Assembly (NCBI GenBank): GCA_007258455.2
Contig: VDFB02321269.1
Location: 1-64,000, forward strand
Direction: 5' to 3'
DNA from: Sequoia sempervirens
Taxonomy: Eukaryota; Streptophyta; Pinopsida; Cupressales; Cupressaceae
DNA length: 64,000 bases
Numbering within the stretch: position 1 is the first letter of the stretch; each line of letters starts with the position of its first letter. The translations under genes were made by a program, and so were the position numbers. The notes under the pieces are model-generated. The model saw only the letters and a list, made by a program, of their open reading frames with translations. It was not told the DNA's origin and made no database searches. Shown in pieces: positions 1 to 11,156 of the stretch.

Positions 1-1256
1 CATTTCTTATATATTGATCATATGCTTGTGTAGATTTTGCATATAGTTTACTGGCATCTATTGATGATATCTCCTGGATTGATGGAAAGCGTAAGTTTTG
101 TTCACTGGTATGTGAACCAATTTGGTAGAGTTGTTTGTCTACGAACTAGGAGAGATATTTTTTCTCCACAAATATATGTTGTGTTGTTTCTGATCTTGTG
201 GATCTGGTAAAAGGATTGTTAAAGTGATATCTCTATTATGGAAAAAGTTTTTGCGGTTTGGTGCTCCAGAAGATGTGTTCTAGCACTTTTGTGGGTGTTT
301 GTACACTCTGGTTAGACTCGTGAGAAGTCTTCTGAGTTTGAAGGTTGTTGTAGCTAATGCAGATGAATATGATGTTTTGCAAGTTTTGTTTCAGTGTATG
401 ATGAAATGTGTCATGTGGTCCACATGTTATCTTCTTGATGTGGAAGCGTGTACTTCAAAGTTCATTTGTGTTTTCATTAGGTTTGGTCAGCCTAGTGTTT
501 ACAATTCATACAAATGATAAGTTTTAATTAAGGAAGCATGTGATTGATCCAAAGATGTTGTTTTGGGTCATAATTAAAGTATTGGTGTGGTCTACTCTCA
601 TTCCTTCCCACCATGGGAATGTTGAGTTTCCAACCTAATTTGAATTTGTAAAATGAAGTGTGTATATCCGACCTTGGAGAAGGTTTGTAAGGTTGAAGAT
701 GGTATAAATGCAAGTCGAGATGCAAAGGATTAGAACATTCAAAGTAACAAATTAAGCCTCAAATGTGAGAAGCAAATTTATGAAAAAGTAAGTTGAGGCA
801 GTAGTACTTTAATGTGTTAGACTCCTGAAAGCAATGAATTAATGGTTTCGTTAATCTAATAATCAAGGCTCCAAGTGTGCGTAATTTGTTGTGGTGGATT
901 TTTTTGTTATCTTTTGTATTTGTAGGCAGTAAGCCTCCTTTGGACAGTGAGTCCTATCTATAGGCAGTGAGCCTTTGTATTTGGATAGTGTCCTTTTGGG
1001 AAGTGAACCTCTTTGTATTCTGTTTTTCAATTACTTTATATTGTGAGTTAATCCTCACTGTGGTTTTTTCCTTATTGGGTTTTCCACGTAAAATCTGGTG
1101 TTCATTGTGTTGATTTTACTTTTTGTTATCTGCATTGCATGTTCATACTTAATAACAAAATTGTGTGGTTGTGAAGTTGATAAGTATTTGAAGTTTGTGT
1201 TTGAATTTGGTGACAACTTATTCACCCCCCTTTCAGTTTTCTTGCACCTTTTAACA
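1..1256 (+). repeat. Probable 5' LTR of a Ty1/copia relic; left edge not visible
   Basis: Only the right end is defined. The sequence ends in AACA at 1256 and is followed at 1259 by a primer-binding site of the initiator-Met type, as at the end of a copia 5' LTR. The last 350 bases have the T-rich look of an LTR transcribed region and include short copies of an AGGCAGTRAGCCT-like motif around 925-1005. No TG start or matching 3' LTR was found, so part of this interval may not be LTR. The small open frames inside resemble no known protein. Confidence 0.5.
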
Positions 1257-1258
1257 AT

Positions 1259-1271
1259 TGGTATCAAAGCC
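1259..1271 (+). promoter_or_regulatory. Primer-binding site (initiator Met tRNA type)
   Basis: TGGTATCAAAGCC lies three bases after the putative LTR end. Plant copia elements use TGGTATCAGAGC, complementary to the 3' end of initiator tRNA-Met; this copy has one G-to-A change. Confidence 0.7.
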
Positions 1272-1313
1272 TTGGTTCCTTGGAGAAGAGCTTAACCGCT
1301 TAAGGAAGATTCG

Positions 1314-2494
1314 ATGGTACATAAGTTGGCAATCCCTATGTTCAATGGATTTGATTACAATGACTAGAAAGTGTAGATGAGAGGTTATATAATCTATCGA
1401 TTACAAGACCCGGAAGGCTGTAGAGATGAACTATGTTTCTCTGACAAGTGGTCCCACTACCATTGATGAGGTATTTGCATATGAGGAAAATGAGAAAGCA
1501 AGGTATGCCATTTTTAGTGCCTTATCTAAGATTGAGCAAAGAAAGGTTATTTCTTTGGGCACTACTCATGAAGTTTGGAAAAATTTGGAAGATCTATATG
1601 AAGGAAATGAAAGAGTGAAATTGACAAAGAAGCTAATAGCAAAACACAGATATGAAAATTTGAAAATGGAAGAAGGGGAAGATATTGCAAGTTATTTCTA
1701 GAGGGTTGATCTTGTAGCAAATGAAGTTAGGTATCAAGGGGGAACTCTGGAAAAGGATTCAAGCTTTTGTTTCAGGATAACACTTATGAGATCCAGAAAG
1801 GGTCTGAAACTATGGTTGTAGCAGGGAAAATAATATATGGTAACATCTATCAGCTTAAGGGTGTTGATGGTCAGTGTTTTGTATCTCAAGTTAATGAGAG
1901 TTGGCTATGGCTCCAGAGAATGGGACATGTAAACTTTGATAACTTGATTAGGATTAGTTCAAGAAAGGTTGTCTGAGACCTACCTAAGATTGCAAATCCC
2001 AATACTGTGTGTAGGAGTTATCAGTTAGGAAAGCAAACAAGAAGCAGTTTTAAAGGAAAGAAGTTGTCTACTACAAAAATACTAGAATTGGTTCATACTG
2101 ACCTCTGTGGCCCTACAAGAACAGGAATCCTTAATGGTGAAAGGTATTTCATGCTTTTGATTGATGATTATTCAAGAATGACATGGGCGACATTTCTTAG
2201 AGAGAAGGATTAGGCTCTAGATAGATTCAAAGTGTTCAAGGCAAGAGTAGAGAATGAGGTGAACCTGAGGATTAACTGCTTGAGGTCTGATAGAGGTGGA
2301 GAATTTACTTCTAGTGAATTTAATACATTTTGTGAAGAGCATGGCATAAAGAGACACTTTTATGCTCATAAAGACTTCAAAGTATATCAGATGGATGCCA
2401 AGTCTTCTTTTTTGAATGGAGAACTGGAAGAAGAAGTGTACAATGATTGCCTTGCCAAATGGGCCTCAAAAGGTAGGGGACATGGAATATTGTA
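1314..2494 (+). pseudogene. Ty1/copia gag-pol remnant
   Basis: This is a decayed copia polyprotein. A Gag (UBN2-type) segment starts near 1314 and is open from 1426 to 1701, with KVWKNLEDLYEG-like and KLTKKLIA-like blocks. A GAG-pre-integrase segment follows at 1767-1976 (LWLQRMGHVNF). The integrase core follows at 2007-2350, with HTDLCGP, DDYSR and the RSDRGGEF motif. At about 2370 the integrase jumps directly into reverse transcriptase (FKVYQMDAKSSFLNGELEEEVY in outline), so the rest of integrase and early RT is deleted. In-frame stops occur at about 1363, 1701, 1976 and 2213. RNase H and the 3' LTR were not found. It cannot be autonomous. Confidence 0.88.
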
Positions 2495-2495
2495 G

Positions 2496-3480
2496 AATGG
2501 GGACAGTTGGATCTAGATAAAAAAAATACTTTGTATAGATATCTTCATGAGGATCATAAGGTGTAGCCTTGTGTTAAGGTTGGATGGTTTATTTTAGCTT
2601 GGGTTGGTTTTTGGCTCGTCTTTGTATGATTGGTTTTGGAGTCGAGGGTGGTATGTCTTTTGATGAGTATGGTCATTCAGGCCTCTTGATGTACTTGTTT
2701 GATCTTCCTTGAATAAAAATTTTCCACCCTTTTTTATAAAAAATTCTAGTCATGGGCCATTCAAGTTTGACATTTATTTAAGTGCACCATTGAAATTTAG
2801 TTTCAAATTTGATTTTAGATTTTGGTTTTTCTAGTTTTGCAAGGATTTTAAACACAAAGGGGTAAGATGTAAAACACATAAAAACAACCAATATTATTCA
2901 AGTGAGAGTTTTTTTCTTGCAAGATCACCAATATAATGATCTCATTTGTAAAAACTATTAGCCCAATATCTTAAAAAACTAAATATAAAATATAAGAACC
3001 ATACACATGGCCCATTATCCCATTCCCAATACCATATAGAGTGAGTAACTTCTTGGGTCTTACTATGTACTAATGCATTGCAAGTTACAAATAGTCCATG
3101 GCTTCCAAATTTAGAATTAAATAGGGCTCAACAAGGGGAGCCCTTGACATACCTTGTGATACATGACACCCAAATCCATGATATAAGTATGTTGTCTAAC
3201 ATTGGGTATTGGTGGGATGAAAGCACCTCACTTCACAATGCACTTAAAATACACAACCAGTTAGCTAGAAAATGATAGCTTCTCCAAGGAATTTATATAG
3301 CCCATAAGAACATGGGTATGGTTAATATTTAGTAATGAAATTTTTGATTAAACCCTTCAAAAAGTAAATAAAAAATACACACATTTCTAATTTTAAAGAT
3401 CATCACATAAATAGACATGGATAAATTATGAACCTTCGCCCATTTTGTGTCTACAAATTCTCTTGTAATTTTACTCTAAT
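2496..3480. other. Intergenic, AT-rich; possible LINE 3' tail
   Basis: No gene seen. The stretch 2570-2745 is G/T-rich and ends in an A-rich run after a TTGAATAAAA signal, which could be the 3' end of a LINE or a transcript. A 27-base block at 3404-3430 (containing ATAGACATGGATAAAT) recurs at 5784, 6226 and 47996. Confidence 0.4.
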
Positions 3481-3495
3481 ACTCATTCTAAACTG

Positions 3496-5162
3496 ATGGA
3501 AATGCATGGGGAAGATATGGTGGACATTGAAACGCCTACAGATTTATGTAGTCTTGTTATGGATTCCCTGAAGAAATTCAATCTCCATGTCGAGCAATGC
3601 AAAAGTTTATACACTTATATACTGGATGAATTCGCCCCCTTATTGACAATAATGGACAATACTTGTGTGGTAGGAGAAAACATGTGCAAAGAGCTTTGAA
3701 GGGAATGCATCATGCCATGAAAGAAGCAAAAACATACCTCAAACACTACTCAACCGATAGCTGGTGGATGAAATGTTTTATACTGGCTAACACAGGTGAG
3801 GCCTTCGCCCTATACATGCACGACCTTGCTTGGTCCCTTGTTTGCTTAGATTTAGTTTTTCCCATCTAGAACAAAATATGGAATGATATAATCCTTTTTA
3901 CAGAAACTCGCAACATAATCATTGATTTCTTTACAAAAATGTTAGATTTACATTTAGAACAATTGGCTTTAAATTTCAAGACTACTGGCACCTACTAATG
4001 GCTTGTAATCAAATGACTGCCAAGGCTTGGACTTTTAAACAAAAAAACAAAATTGGGTTTTTACAATTCTTGGAGAGAAAGATGTTAGAAACCATTAGGA
4101 ATGAGTGTAAAATTGACTCTACAATTGGTATACCTAGGTGGCTATAGATCTCTCCCAAATATTTAATCAAAAAGAGAAGTATAGGAAAGGGATCTTTTGG
4201 GGAAGTGTACAAGGGGTCATGGTTGGGGCATAAGGTTTCCATAAAAGACATTATGATTGATGCTCGTGATTTATTTGAGACGGAGACTACAGTTCTTTCC
4301 AAGCTACATAGCCCTTTCATTGTCGAGTTGATAGGCACATTGTTGAGGGAATCCATTGCTATGTTGTAATGGAATTGGTCAGCTCCACCTTGGACAAACA
4401 ATTTACGAGTTATGGAGGCAGAGCACCCCTAGCGTTCCCTGTTGCAGTGGATATGATGCTTCAAATTTTGAGGGAAATGGAATACCTTCACCACCAGGGG
4501 ATCATGCACATGCATCTCAAAGCTTCTAATGTTCTCATAGAGTCGTCTGTAGTTCCAGAATTTATAGAGCAAGGCTACGGGCGAGTTAAACTCTATGACT
4601 TTAGAATGGGCAGTTTGAGGCTATCCAATTTTTGGTGTGAAGATCCAAAGGTAACGTGTTACTGGAGGATGCCTGAAGCTTTTCCCTTCCCAAATAAAGA
4701 ATTTCTCCAAGAAATTGATAGTCTAAAGGATTATACCCATAAAGAAGATGTATACAACTTTGCCATGACTTTTTATGAGATTTTGACAGGGAAGCAGCCT
4801 TTCCTTGGTGTACATCCCAAAAATTTGTACCAAATGATTGTGCAAGGCGAGAGACCAGTTTTGGAGTAGACCTCATGTCCAGGCGTGTTAGATGATTACA
4901 TAGGAAAGTGTTGGGAGATAGATCCAAGATGTCGTCCTTGTTTTGCAGAAGTTTCTACTTTTATGAGGAACATGAAGTTATTCATACTAAGATGGAATGA
5001 TCCCTATGACTAGCTTGCAAAATCTGACTGGAATTTTGAACCATCTCAGGTGTGTTTAGAACTTGTGACGTCCATGGAAGAAGCATTTGATGAAAGGCCT
5101 GTAGATGAGAAACTGAAGTTGATAAGTAGGGTTCTTCACATTGTTCCCCCTGAGATAAAAAG
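3496..5162 (+). pseudogene. Plant MLKL-type (HeLo-like plus kinase-like) pseudogene, copy 1
   Basis: Residues from 3496 to about 3830 form a helical N-terminal region with spaced Cys, Tyr and a WW pair (DSWWMKCF), resembling the HeLo-like region of plant MLKL proteins. It crosses a one-base frameshift near 3698. The kinase-like domain runs about 4153-4990: glycine loop GKGSFGEVYKGSW, lysine in HKVSIKD, then LPVAVD-like, MEYLH and ADVYSF-like blocks (here EDVYNF). Catalytic positions have decayed: HRD reads HMH and DFG reads DFR. A linker exon follows (VTSMEEAFDERPVDEKLKL region) and ends at 5162 in a GT donor. Stops at 3867, 4147, 4867 and 5011 and a frameshift near 4330 make it a pseudogene. 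The family (membrane-permeabilising immune effectors) is assigned by motif resemblance only. Confidence 0.78.
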
Positions 5163-5375
5163 GTATGAATTATTGCTGATTTCAACATTACATTTTGTAA
5201 TTCCAGTGTGTCTGCTAGGGTTTTCACATTTCCCTTGAAATTTAGAACCTGTAACAAAAACATTTGAGATTTAAATTGAGGGATATTCTAATGTAACTAT
5301 TATCCATGATAGCTTCCCTGGTGTAGATACAAATGTGAATTGAGATAAAAATATGGCTTTGTTCTGGAAAATTGC

Positions 5376-5594
5376 GAGGAAGAAAAGCTTATGGAAGTAT
5401 TGGATGAAAGGCTGAGGAGTAATACAGACATTCCAAACATGTTGGAAATGCTTAGTATAGAAATCTAGTGTACTTCTCCCCATGTATACATTCGTCCTAT
5501 GATGAGTAAAGTGGTCAAAATGATTGCAAATTCGAAGGATGTTGTAGACCATGAGATGGAAGAATGGGACCCTTCCTACGGAGTTGTGTATTAG
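5376..5594 (+). pseudogene. C-terminal tail of an RLK-type kinase, downstream of MLKL-type copy 1
   Basis: The translation begins EEEKLMEVLDERL and continues through DIPNMLEML, CTSPHVY and MSKVVKMI to EMEEWDPS. This is the end of a receptor-like kinase C-lobe (the MxxVxxMI helix is typical). It has one internal TAG near 5467. It is homologous to the end of the kinase at 41.43-41.69 kb, including the acidic EMEDW/EMEEW end. The rest of that kinase domain is missing here. Its position 0.2 kb after the MLKL-type linker donor (5162) suggests it was a later exon of the same gene. Confidence 0.7.
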
Positions 5595-6657
5595 CCATAG
5601 AGCATAGGCTTTGTGTAACATTTGGGGATGAAATATAAGTTCTTAACGTTTTAATAAAGATAAAAAAATATATATATGTTTTTAATTAATTTTATGACAT
5701 AAGGAAATAGGATATATATATCAAAGCATTTTTTATTCTCAGGATTGTCTTAGAGTACAAGAGATGATCGTATATGACTTAGTCACATAAATAGACATGG
5801 ATAAATTATTTAAAAAGTTTATATTAAATTATAATTTTAATTTGGTGGTTGGTTTATAGTTTTGTAGGTTAGGGTTTTCTTTCCATTGTTTGGTTGTGGT
5901 TATGGTTTTTGTGTTGGCATGGTGATTGTTTTGATGCTAGTAGGTTGGTTGGATTTGGTAGATCTGGTGGTAATTGTTCAAGGTCTGGTCTAGTTTTTTG
6001 GCATTAATTGTCAGATGGTTGTTACTGGTTTTTTGTCTCTAGTGATGGATGATATCTATTGTTAAAACTTTTATTTTTAATTAAAATAATGAAAAGCTTG
6101 TGTATCAAAAAAAAAAATTATTTATTTGATTTTTGAGTATTTGTCTAATATGATTAGACAACATATAAAGTTCTTTTAAATGTTTTTTCATTATGCAATA
6201 CTTAATTCATATAATATTTCATTTAAAATAGACATGGATAAATATTTCATTTGCTTAATTGTAATCTACTAATACAATTTGAAGTAAATTTGGAATTTAC
6301 TATCATCCAGTTAATTATTAACTAAAATTATTGTTTATAAAATTGATGTTTGTTATCTTTTAAGTTTTCTAATTCTTGTGGAAAATAATTTGATATCTAC
6401 TTAAGTCAAATCTAAATAAATTAATAATATTGACATCAAGCTAAGTAAAAGGTTTAAAGCTTTGAAGTAATACATTTTAAAATAAATAAAAATAAAATAA
6501 AATAGATAGGCCCTTGGTCTTTATTTTTGAATGGGCTTAGATTTAGATCTTTTGTGCTTGATCCAAACATAAAATGATAGAATCACTTTTGGAGAACTCC
6601 GCTTCTTTGGAGAAATATCTGATTTACATTTAGAACAATATGGCTTTAAGTTGCAAG
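5595..6657. other. Intergenic between the two MLKL-type copies
   Basis: No gene seen. AT-rich DNA with the recurrent ATAGACATGGATAAAT block at 5784 and 6226. The stretches 5775-5866 and 6118-6245 match 47985-48180. Between them sits a G/T-rich insertion, listed separately. Homology to copy 1 resumes near 6560 (TTACATTTAGAACAAT), but the HeLo-like exon is absent. Confidence 0.5.
5860..6117 (+). mobile_element. LINE-like 3' tail with poly(A)
   Basis: This is a strongly G/T-rich stretch of about 250 bases with no open frame, ending in TATC followed by a run of A at 6107-6117. Truncated plant LINE insertions look like this. The related segment at 48.0-48.1 kb passes straight through the site without it, so it looks like a post-duplication insertion. 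No RT domain is present, so the class is inferred. Confidence 0.5.
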
Positions 6658-7556
6658 CTATTAGAAACCATCAGGGATGAGTGTAAAATTGAATCTGCAA
6701 TTGTTATACCTACGTGGCTGCAGATCCCTGCCAAATATCTAATAAAAAAGAGAAGAATAGGAGAGGGATCTTTTGGGGAAGTGTACGAGGGGTCATGGTT
6801 GGGATAGAAGGTTGTTGTAAAAGACATTCTGATTGATGCTCATGATTTGTTTGATAGGGAGACTGTAGTTCTTGCAAAGCTACAGATTCCTTTCATTGTC
6901 CAGTTGATAGGCACATGCATTGAGGGAAGCCATTTCTATATTGTAATGGAATTAGTGAGCTCCAGCTTTGACAAAGTACTAAAGAATTCTGGTGGTAGGG
7001 CACCCCTGGCACTCCCTGTTGCAGTGGATATGATGCTTCAATTTTTGAAGGAAATGGAATACCTTCACCGCCAGGGAATCATGCACATGGATCTCAAAGC
7101 TTCTAATGTTCTCATAGAGTCATCTACAGTTAGAGAATTTAGAAAACAGGGCTACGAGTTAGTTAAGCTTTGCGACTTTGGAATGGCCAATTTGAGGCTA
7201 TCCAGCTTTTGATGTGAAGATCTAAAGGGAACATGTTACTGGAGGGCACCCAAAACATTTCCCTTCCCAGCTGAAGAATTGCTCCAAGAAATTGATAATC
7301 TAAACGAGTATACCCATAAAGCAGATGTATACAGCTTTGCCATGACTTGTTATGAGATTCTGATGGGGAAGCAACCTTTCCTTGTTGTACACCCCAAAGA
7401 TTTGTACCAAATGATTGTGCAAGGCAGAAGACCGATTTTGTTGGAGCCCTCATGTCCAACAATGTTAGTTGATTGCATGGTGAAGTGTTGGGAGATAGAT
7501 CCAAGGCGACAGGAATTTTGACCCATCTCAGGTGTCTCTACAACTTGTGACATCGA
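6658..7556 (+). pseudogene. Plant MLKL-type kinase pseudogene, copy 2 (5' part)
   Basis: Close paralogue of the 4.06-5.05 kb part of copy 1 that keeps better catalytic residues: glycine loop GEGSFGEVYEGSW, lysine in VVVKD, HMDLKASN for the catalytic loop and CDFGMA for the DFG motif, then KADVYSF. An internal TAG replaces a residue after GSWLG (near 6808), a TGA follows LRLSSF (7210), and the reading ends after EIDPR near 7520. The HeLo-like exon is missing upstream. At 7556 the linker is cut by a copia LTR; it continues at 15726. Copy 1 carries HMH and DFR at the same sites, so the ancestor may have been an active kinase. Confidence 0.8.
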
Positions 7557-8219
7557 TGTAAGGAAATTAGAGTGGCGGAAACAATTTCCTATGCCAATCT
7601 TGAGAAGAGATTATGCAAAATTTAAAAACTTGATCAAGAAGTTACATAAAATTAGCACATTCAAAACATGAAATAAATAGTGAAACACAAAACACTAGAT
7701 ATACGTGGGGAAAACCCTTTCGGGAGAAAAACCCCACTCCAAAATAAGTTCAATGTATTTCAAGTCCAACAACAAGATTACATACACTTGCAGAGCAAGT
7801 CTTTTATAGGAGTATCACCAGTTAACAACTCTGGAAAAATTCTAGTAGCATAACAATACTTGCAAACTCAATGTGTAAAACTACTCTTCAAGTCCTTAAT
7901 TTGTAGACCTCCAACAATACAAAAAACCACCAGTGGTTTACAAAACCATGTGCTTGGCTTCTCCAGCAAGATTCCAATCTAAAATAAGCTCACGTCCAAA
8001 ATGAAAACCCCCATTTTTGACCCTTACAGATGTCATAAATTTGTCATAATATGCCTAAAAATAGGTCTTTCATAATATACCACTATGTGGGCATCTTATG
8101 ACACCTAATAAACCAATTTTTAAAGCACCAACAATGTGTAACAGATGTAGGAAAATATTAAATGAAAATAACTATTATGGGAAATATGTAGAAAGGTTGA
8201 GAAACCTCATTTCCCAACA
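7557..8219 (-). repeat. Copia 3' LTR (663 bp)
   Basis: Bounded by TGTAAGG and CCCAACA. The last 306 bases match 15409-15725 across the nested region. The first 170 bases match 17227-17396, and the middle matches 39735-39890, so this LTR family occurs at least three times in the window. Confidence 0.85.
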
Positions 8220-8231
8220 TTCTCCCACTTG
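8220..8231 (-). promoter_or_regulatory. Polypurine tract of the copia element
   Basis: On the minus strand, ACAAGTGGGAGAA sits directly before the LTR start TGTTGGGAAAT, the standard place for plus-strand priming. Confidence 0.75.
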
Positions 8232-9920
8232 TTGAATACCTTGCAAGGGCCAAGGGAAAAACACCATCATGGATAAACTGCTAGGGGCCAAAAGGCCCAT
8301 AGACTCGGAACACCACCTGAATTTTGCTGTGCTCATGGGCTTATTTAATGCATCTGCAACATTCGCCACTATCTTTACCTTTTCTAGCTTCACCCTACCA
8401 TCCTCGACCATATCTCTCACAAAGTGATACTGAATATCAATGTGTTGGTCCTGGCATGAAAAGTTGGGTTCCTTGCAAGGAAAATTGCACTATGACTATC
8501 ATAATAAACTGTAACTGCACCCTATTTCAATCCAATATCTGAACACAAACGCTTCATCCAAATGTATTATTTATAAGCATGAGTAGCTACCATATACTCA
8601 GCCTCAATAGTGGACAAAGCAACCACAGCCTGTCACTTGCTCATCCAACTGATTGCACCACCATTAATGGTAAACACATGCACTGGTGGACCTTCTACTA
8701 TCGACATCACCAGCCCAATTTGAATCCACAAAACCATGAATACTCAGGGAATGTTGATCTCCTATACCATGAAAACATATAGAATACTCTGTTGTACCCT
8801 ACAAATATCTGAATACCCTCTTAACTGCATCCCAATGCACTCTTCCAGGATTAGACATAAAACGAGAAAGAACTCTCACTACTTGGGAAAAGTTTGCTCT
8901 TGTATAGACCATAGCATACATTAAGCTTCCAACTGCACTCTAGTAAGGCACTTTGCAAAATAGAACAAACATACTTACTCTGGCCAAGCCATAGCTTTTT
9001 GTTCTCACGATCTCTACTGATCTCCATCCCAAGTATGTGTTTTGTTACACCAATATCTTTCATTTCAAATTTCACAGAGAGTTGAGATTTCAATTCTGCA
9101 ATCAAACCTTTTCCTTTCCCAATAAACAGCATGTCATCAACATATAAAGAAATTACCAGGAAACAATCACCGTCAGATTTAAAATATACACAGTGATCAG
9201 ATTTAGACCGCACAAATTTCAAACTCAATACATATGTATCAAACTTCTAGTACCACATCCTAGGACTTTGTTTAAGGCCATACAGAGATTTCTTTAACTT
9301 ACAAACCAACTTGCTTTTACCTTTTACCACATAGTGCTCTAGCTGTGTCATATAAATTTCTTCCTCCAAATCACCATGAAGAAATGAAGTTTTCACATCC
9401 ATTTTTTCCACTTCTAGATCATAAGCTGCTACAATAGATAACAAAAAGTGAATGGATGTCATTTTAGCAATAGGAGAAAAAATATCACTGTAATCAATAA
9501 CCTCAACCTGAGAGTATCCCTTCGCAACCAACCATACCTTATACTTTTTAACATTTCCATCTAAACCAATCTTTTTCTTAAACACCCATTTACATCCAAT
9601 AGGTTTCTGACCCTCAGGTAATGGTACAAGGTTCCATGCATCATTCCTTTTAAGAGATACCATTTCTTCATCCATGGCTATTTTCTAGGACTCTGCATCA
9701 TTCTTTCCTAAAGCCTCTTGAACAGATCTTGGTTCATCAATGTTAGTACTCAAATAAAATATACACTTCCAATCATCAGGAGAATACCCATACCTTTGAG
9801 GTGGTTTCCTTTTCCTTGTAGACCTTCAAACAAGTTGAGGTGGAGGTTCTTCCACTTTTTCCTCCTCTTTTGAAGATTTGGAGCTTGATGAGCTCTGATG
9901 AGGTAAAAATAACATCATCA
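8225..9920 (-). pseudogene. Copia reverse transcriptase-RNase H remnant
   Basis: Read right to left, an acidic Ser/Glu linker (about 9840-9910) is followed by RT from 9675: MDEEMVSLKRNDAW, KWVFKKKIG, MDVKTSFLHGDLEEEIY in outline, then YGLKQSP. RT continues in 9228-8945 with the catalytic YVDD intact (SLYVDDMLFIG) and KHILGMEISRD. RNase H follows with SAVGSLMYAM-like, STIEAEYM-like and HARTN segments and ends NVADALNKPMST / KFRWC near 8290. Stops at about 9246 and 9690 and a deletion with frameshift near 8945 inactivate it. The right edge at about 9920 is the junction with the gypsy element. Confidence 0.85.
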
Positions 9921-11098
9921 TGATAATACCATAAAGACCCGGTTCATACATTCAAATCTCTATCCTCTGCCAATTAATTAAATTTTAGGAGAAATAATTG
10001 CTTACTTTTAGTAAGAACTTGTATAAACTTTATTTCTTTTGATTACTTAAAGTAATTTTCCAATACATATTTAATGGGTTGTTTTAAGTGTTTTGTAGAT
10101 AATAATCGGTCAATCAAAGTTACAGATTGAATCATCCAGCTGGCACGTGCTCCAAAAAAGTTAGAGATATATGCTAGAAATATGCTCTAGAACTCTAGGG
10201 TGATGGACCGAAGATGTTGTTGTTCTTAAAAGTTGTTATTACTGTTATCCTTTGAATTAAAGACTTTATGGCTCAACTTGAGCCTCTTAAATGCTATGTA
10301 ATAGGATTAAAGATATACGAGTTATACGTAGATTTGTTTAGATATTTTTCAATGGTTATCCATACCATCTAAAATATAGCATGTAGTTACAGTTTCTCTA
10401 CAAAAGATACGGTCTCTGGAAGTGAGATATATAGTGAAAAGTAATGTTATACTATCATAATGTTTCCAAGGTTTATGAATAAAGAGATTGTTATCTGAAA
10501 TTCTGAGTTATGAGTTATGGATGATAACTATGATTGATAGAAGTGTTCCTAAAATAGCTATGAATGCGAGCTAAGAAAGAATGTGTTGTCCCACGAGCTG
10601 GCCACTCGACAAGAGTAGATAAGTGTTCTCTTTTATTATATTCTTGTTATGTAAAGAGTCATTTAAATTTACTATTATGAAATCTTAGCTCTAAAGTATT
10701 TGATATCTTTTCAACTTCCGTAGTTTCTGTTACTCACTATTAGAATTTTTATTGTTAAGAAAATGTTTTATGGATTGCTACAAGCTTTTCTTCTCTTATA
10801 ATTTTCTAGCTTCTTAGTTTAATTGATTCTATGCTTTTTAATTTAGTTATTATGCTTTCTAAATTAGTATACTTATGCCTATAGTTTGAGCATTTTCTAT
10901 TTTCTTAGGAATAGATTACTTTACAGTTTAATAGTTATACAGTTTGAAGTTAGAATTAATCTTAAGTTGTTTTTTTAAAGTTAGGAAACCTGATGGAGAT
11001 ACTCCAGACCTCTTCTATTGCAGATTTCCTTGAACACTACCCAGTCAACAAATTGAGTATTATATTCTAAAGTAATGGGACCTAACGATAGCCTATCA
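9921..11098 (+). repeat. Putative gypsy 5' LTR
   Basis: About 1.18 kb of AT-rich non-coding DNA running from a TG just past the copia linker to CCTATCA just before the PBS. No second LTR remains for comparison, so the start is approximate. Confidence 0.5.
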
Positions 11099-11103
11099 CT
11101 TTT

Positions 11104-11121
11104 TGGTGCCATTGTCAGGGA
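11104..11121 (+). promoter_or_regulatory. Primer-binding site (Asp tRNA type)
   Basis: TGGTGCCATTGTCAGGGA matches the Athila-type site TGGCGCCGTTGCCGGGGA except for four transitions of the C-to-T or G-to-A type, as expected after methylation-driven decay. Confidence 0.75.
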
Positions 11122-11156
11122 CCCCTTAGCTTCTTTTGCTTAAATGTTAATAGAAG

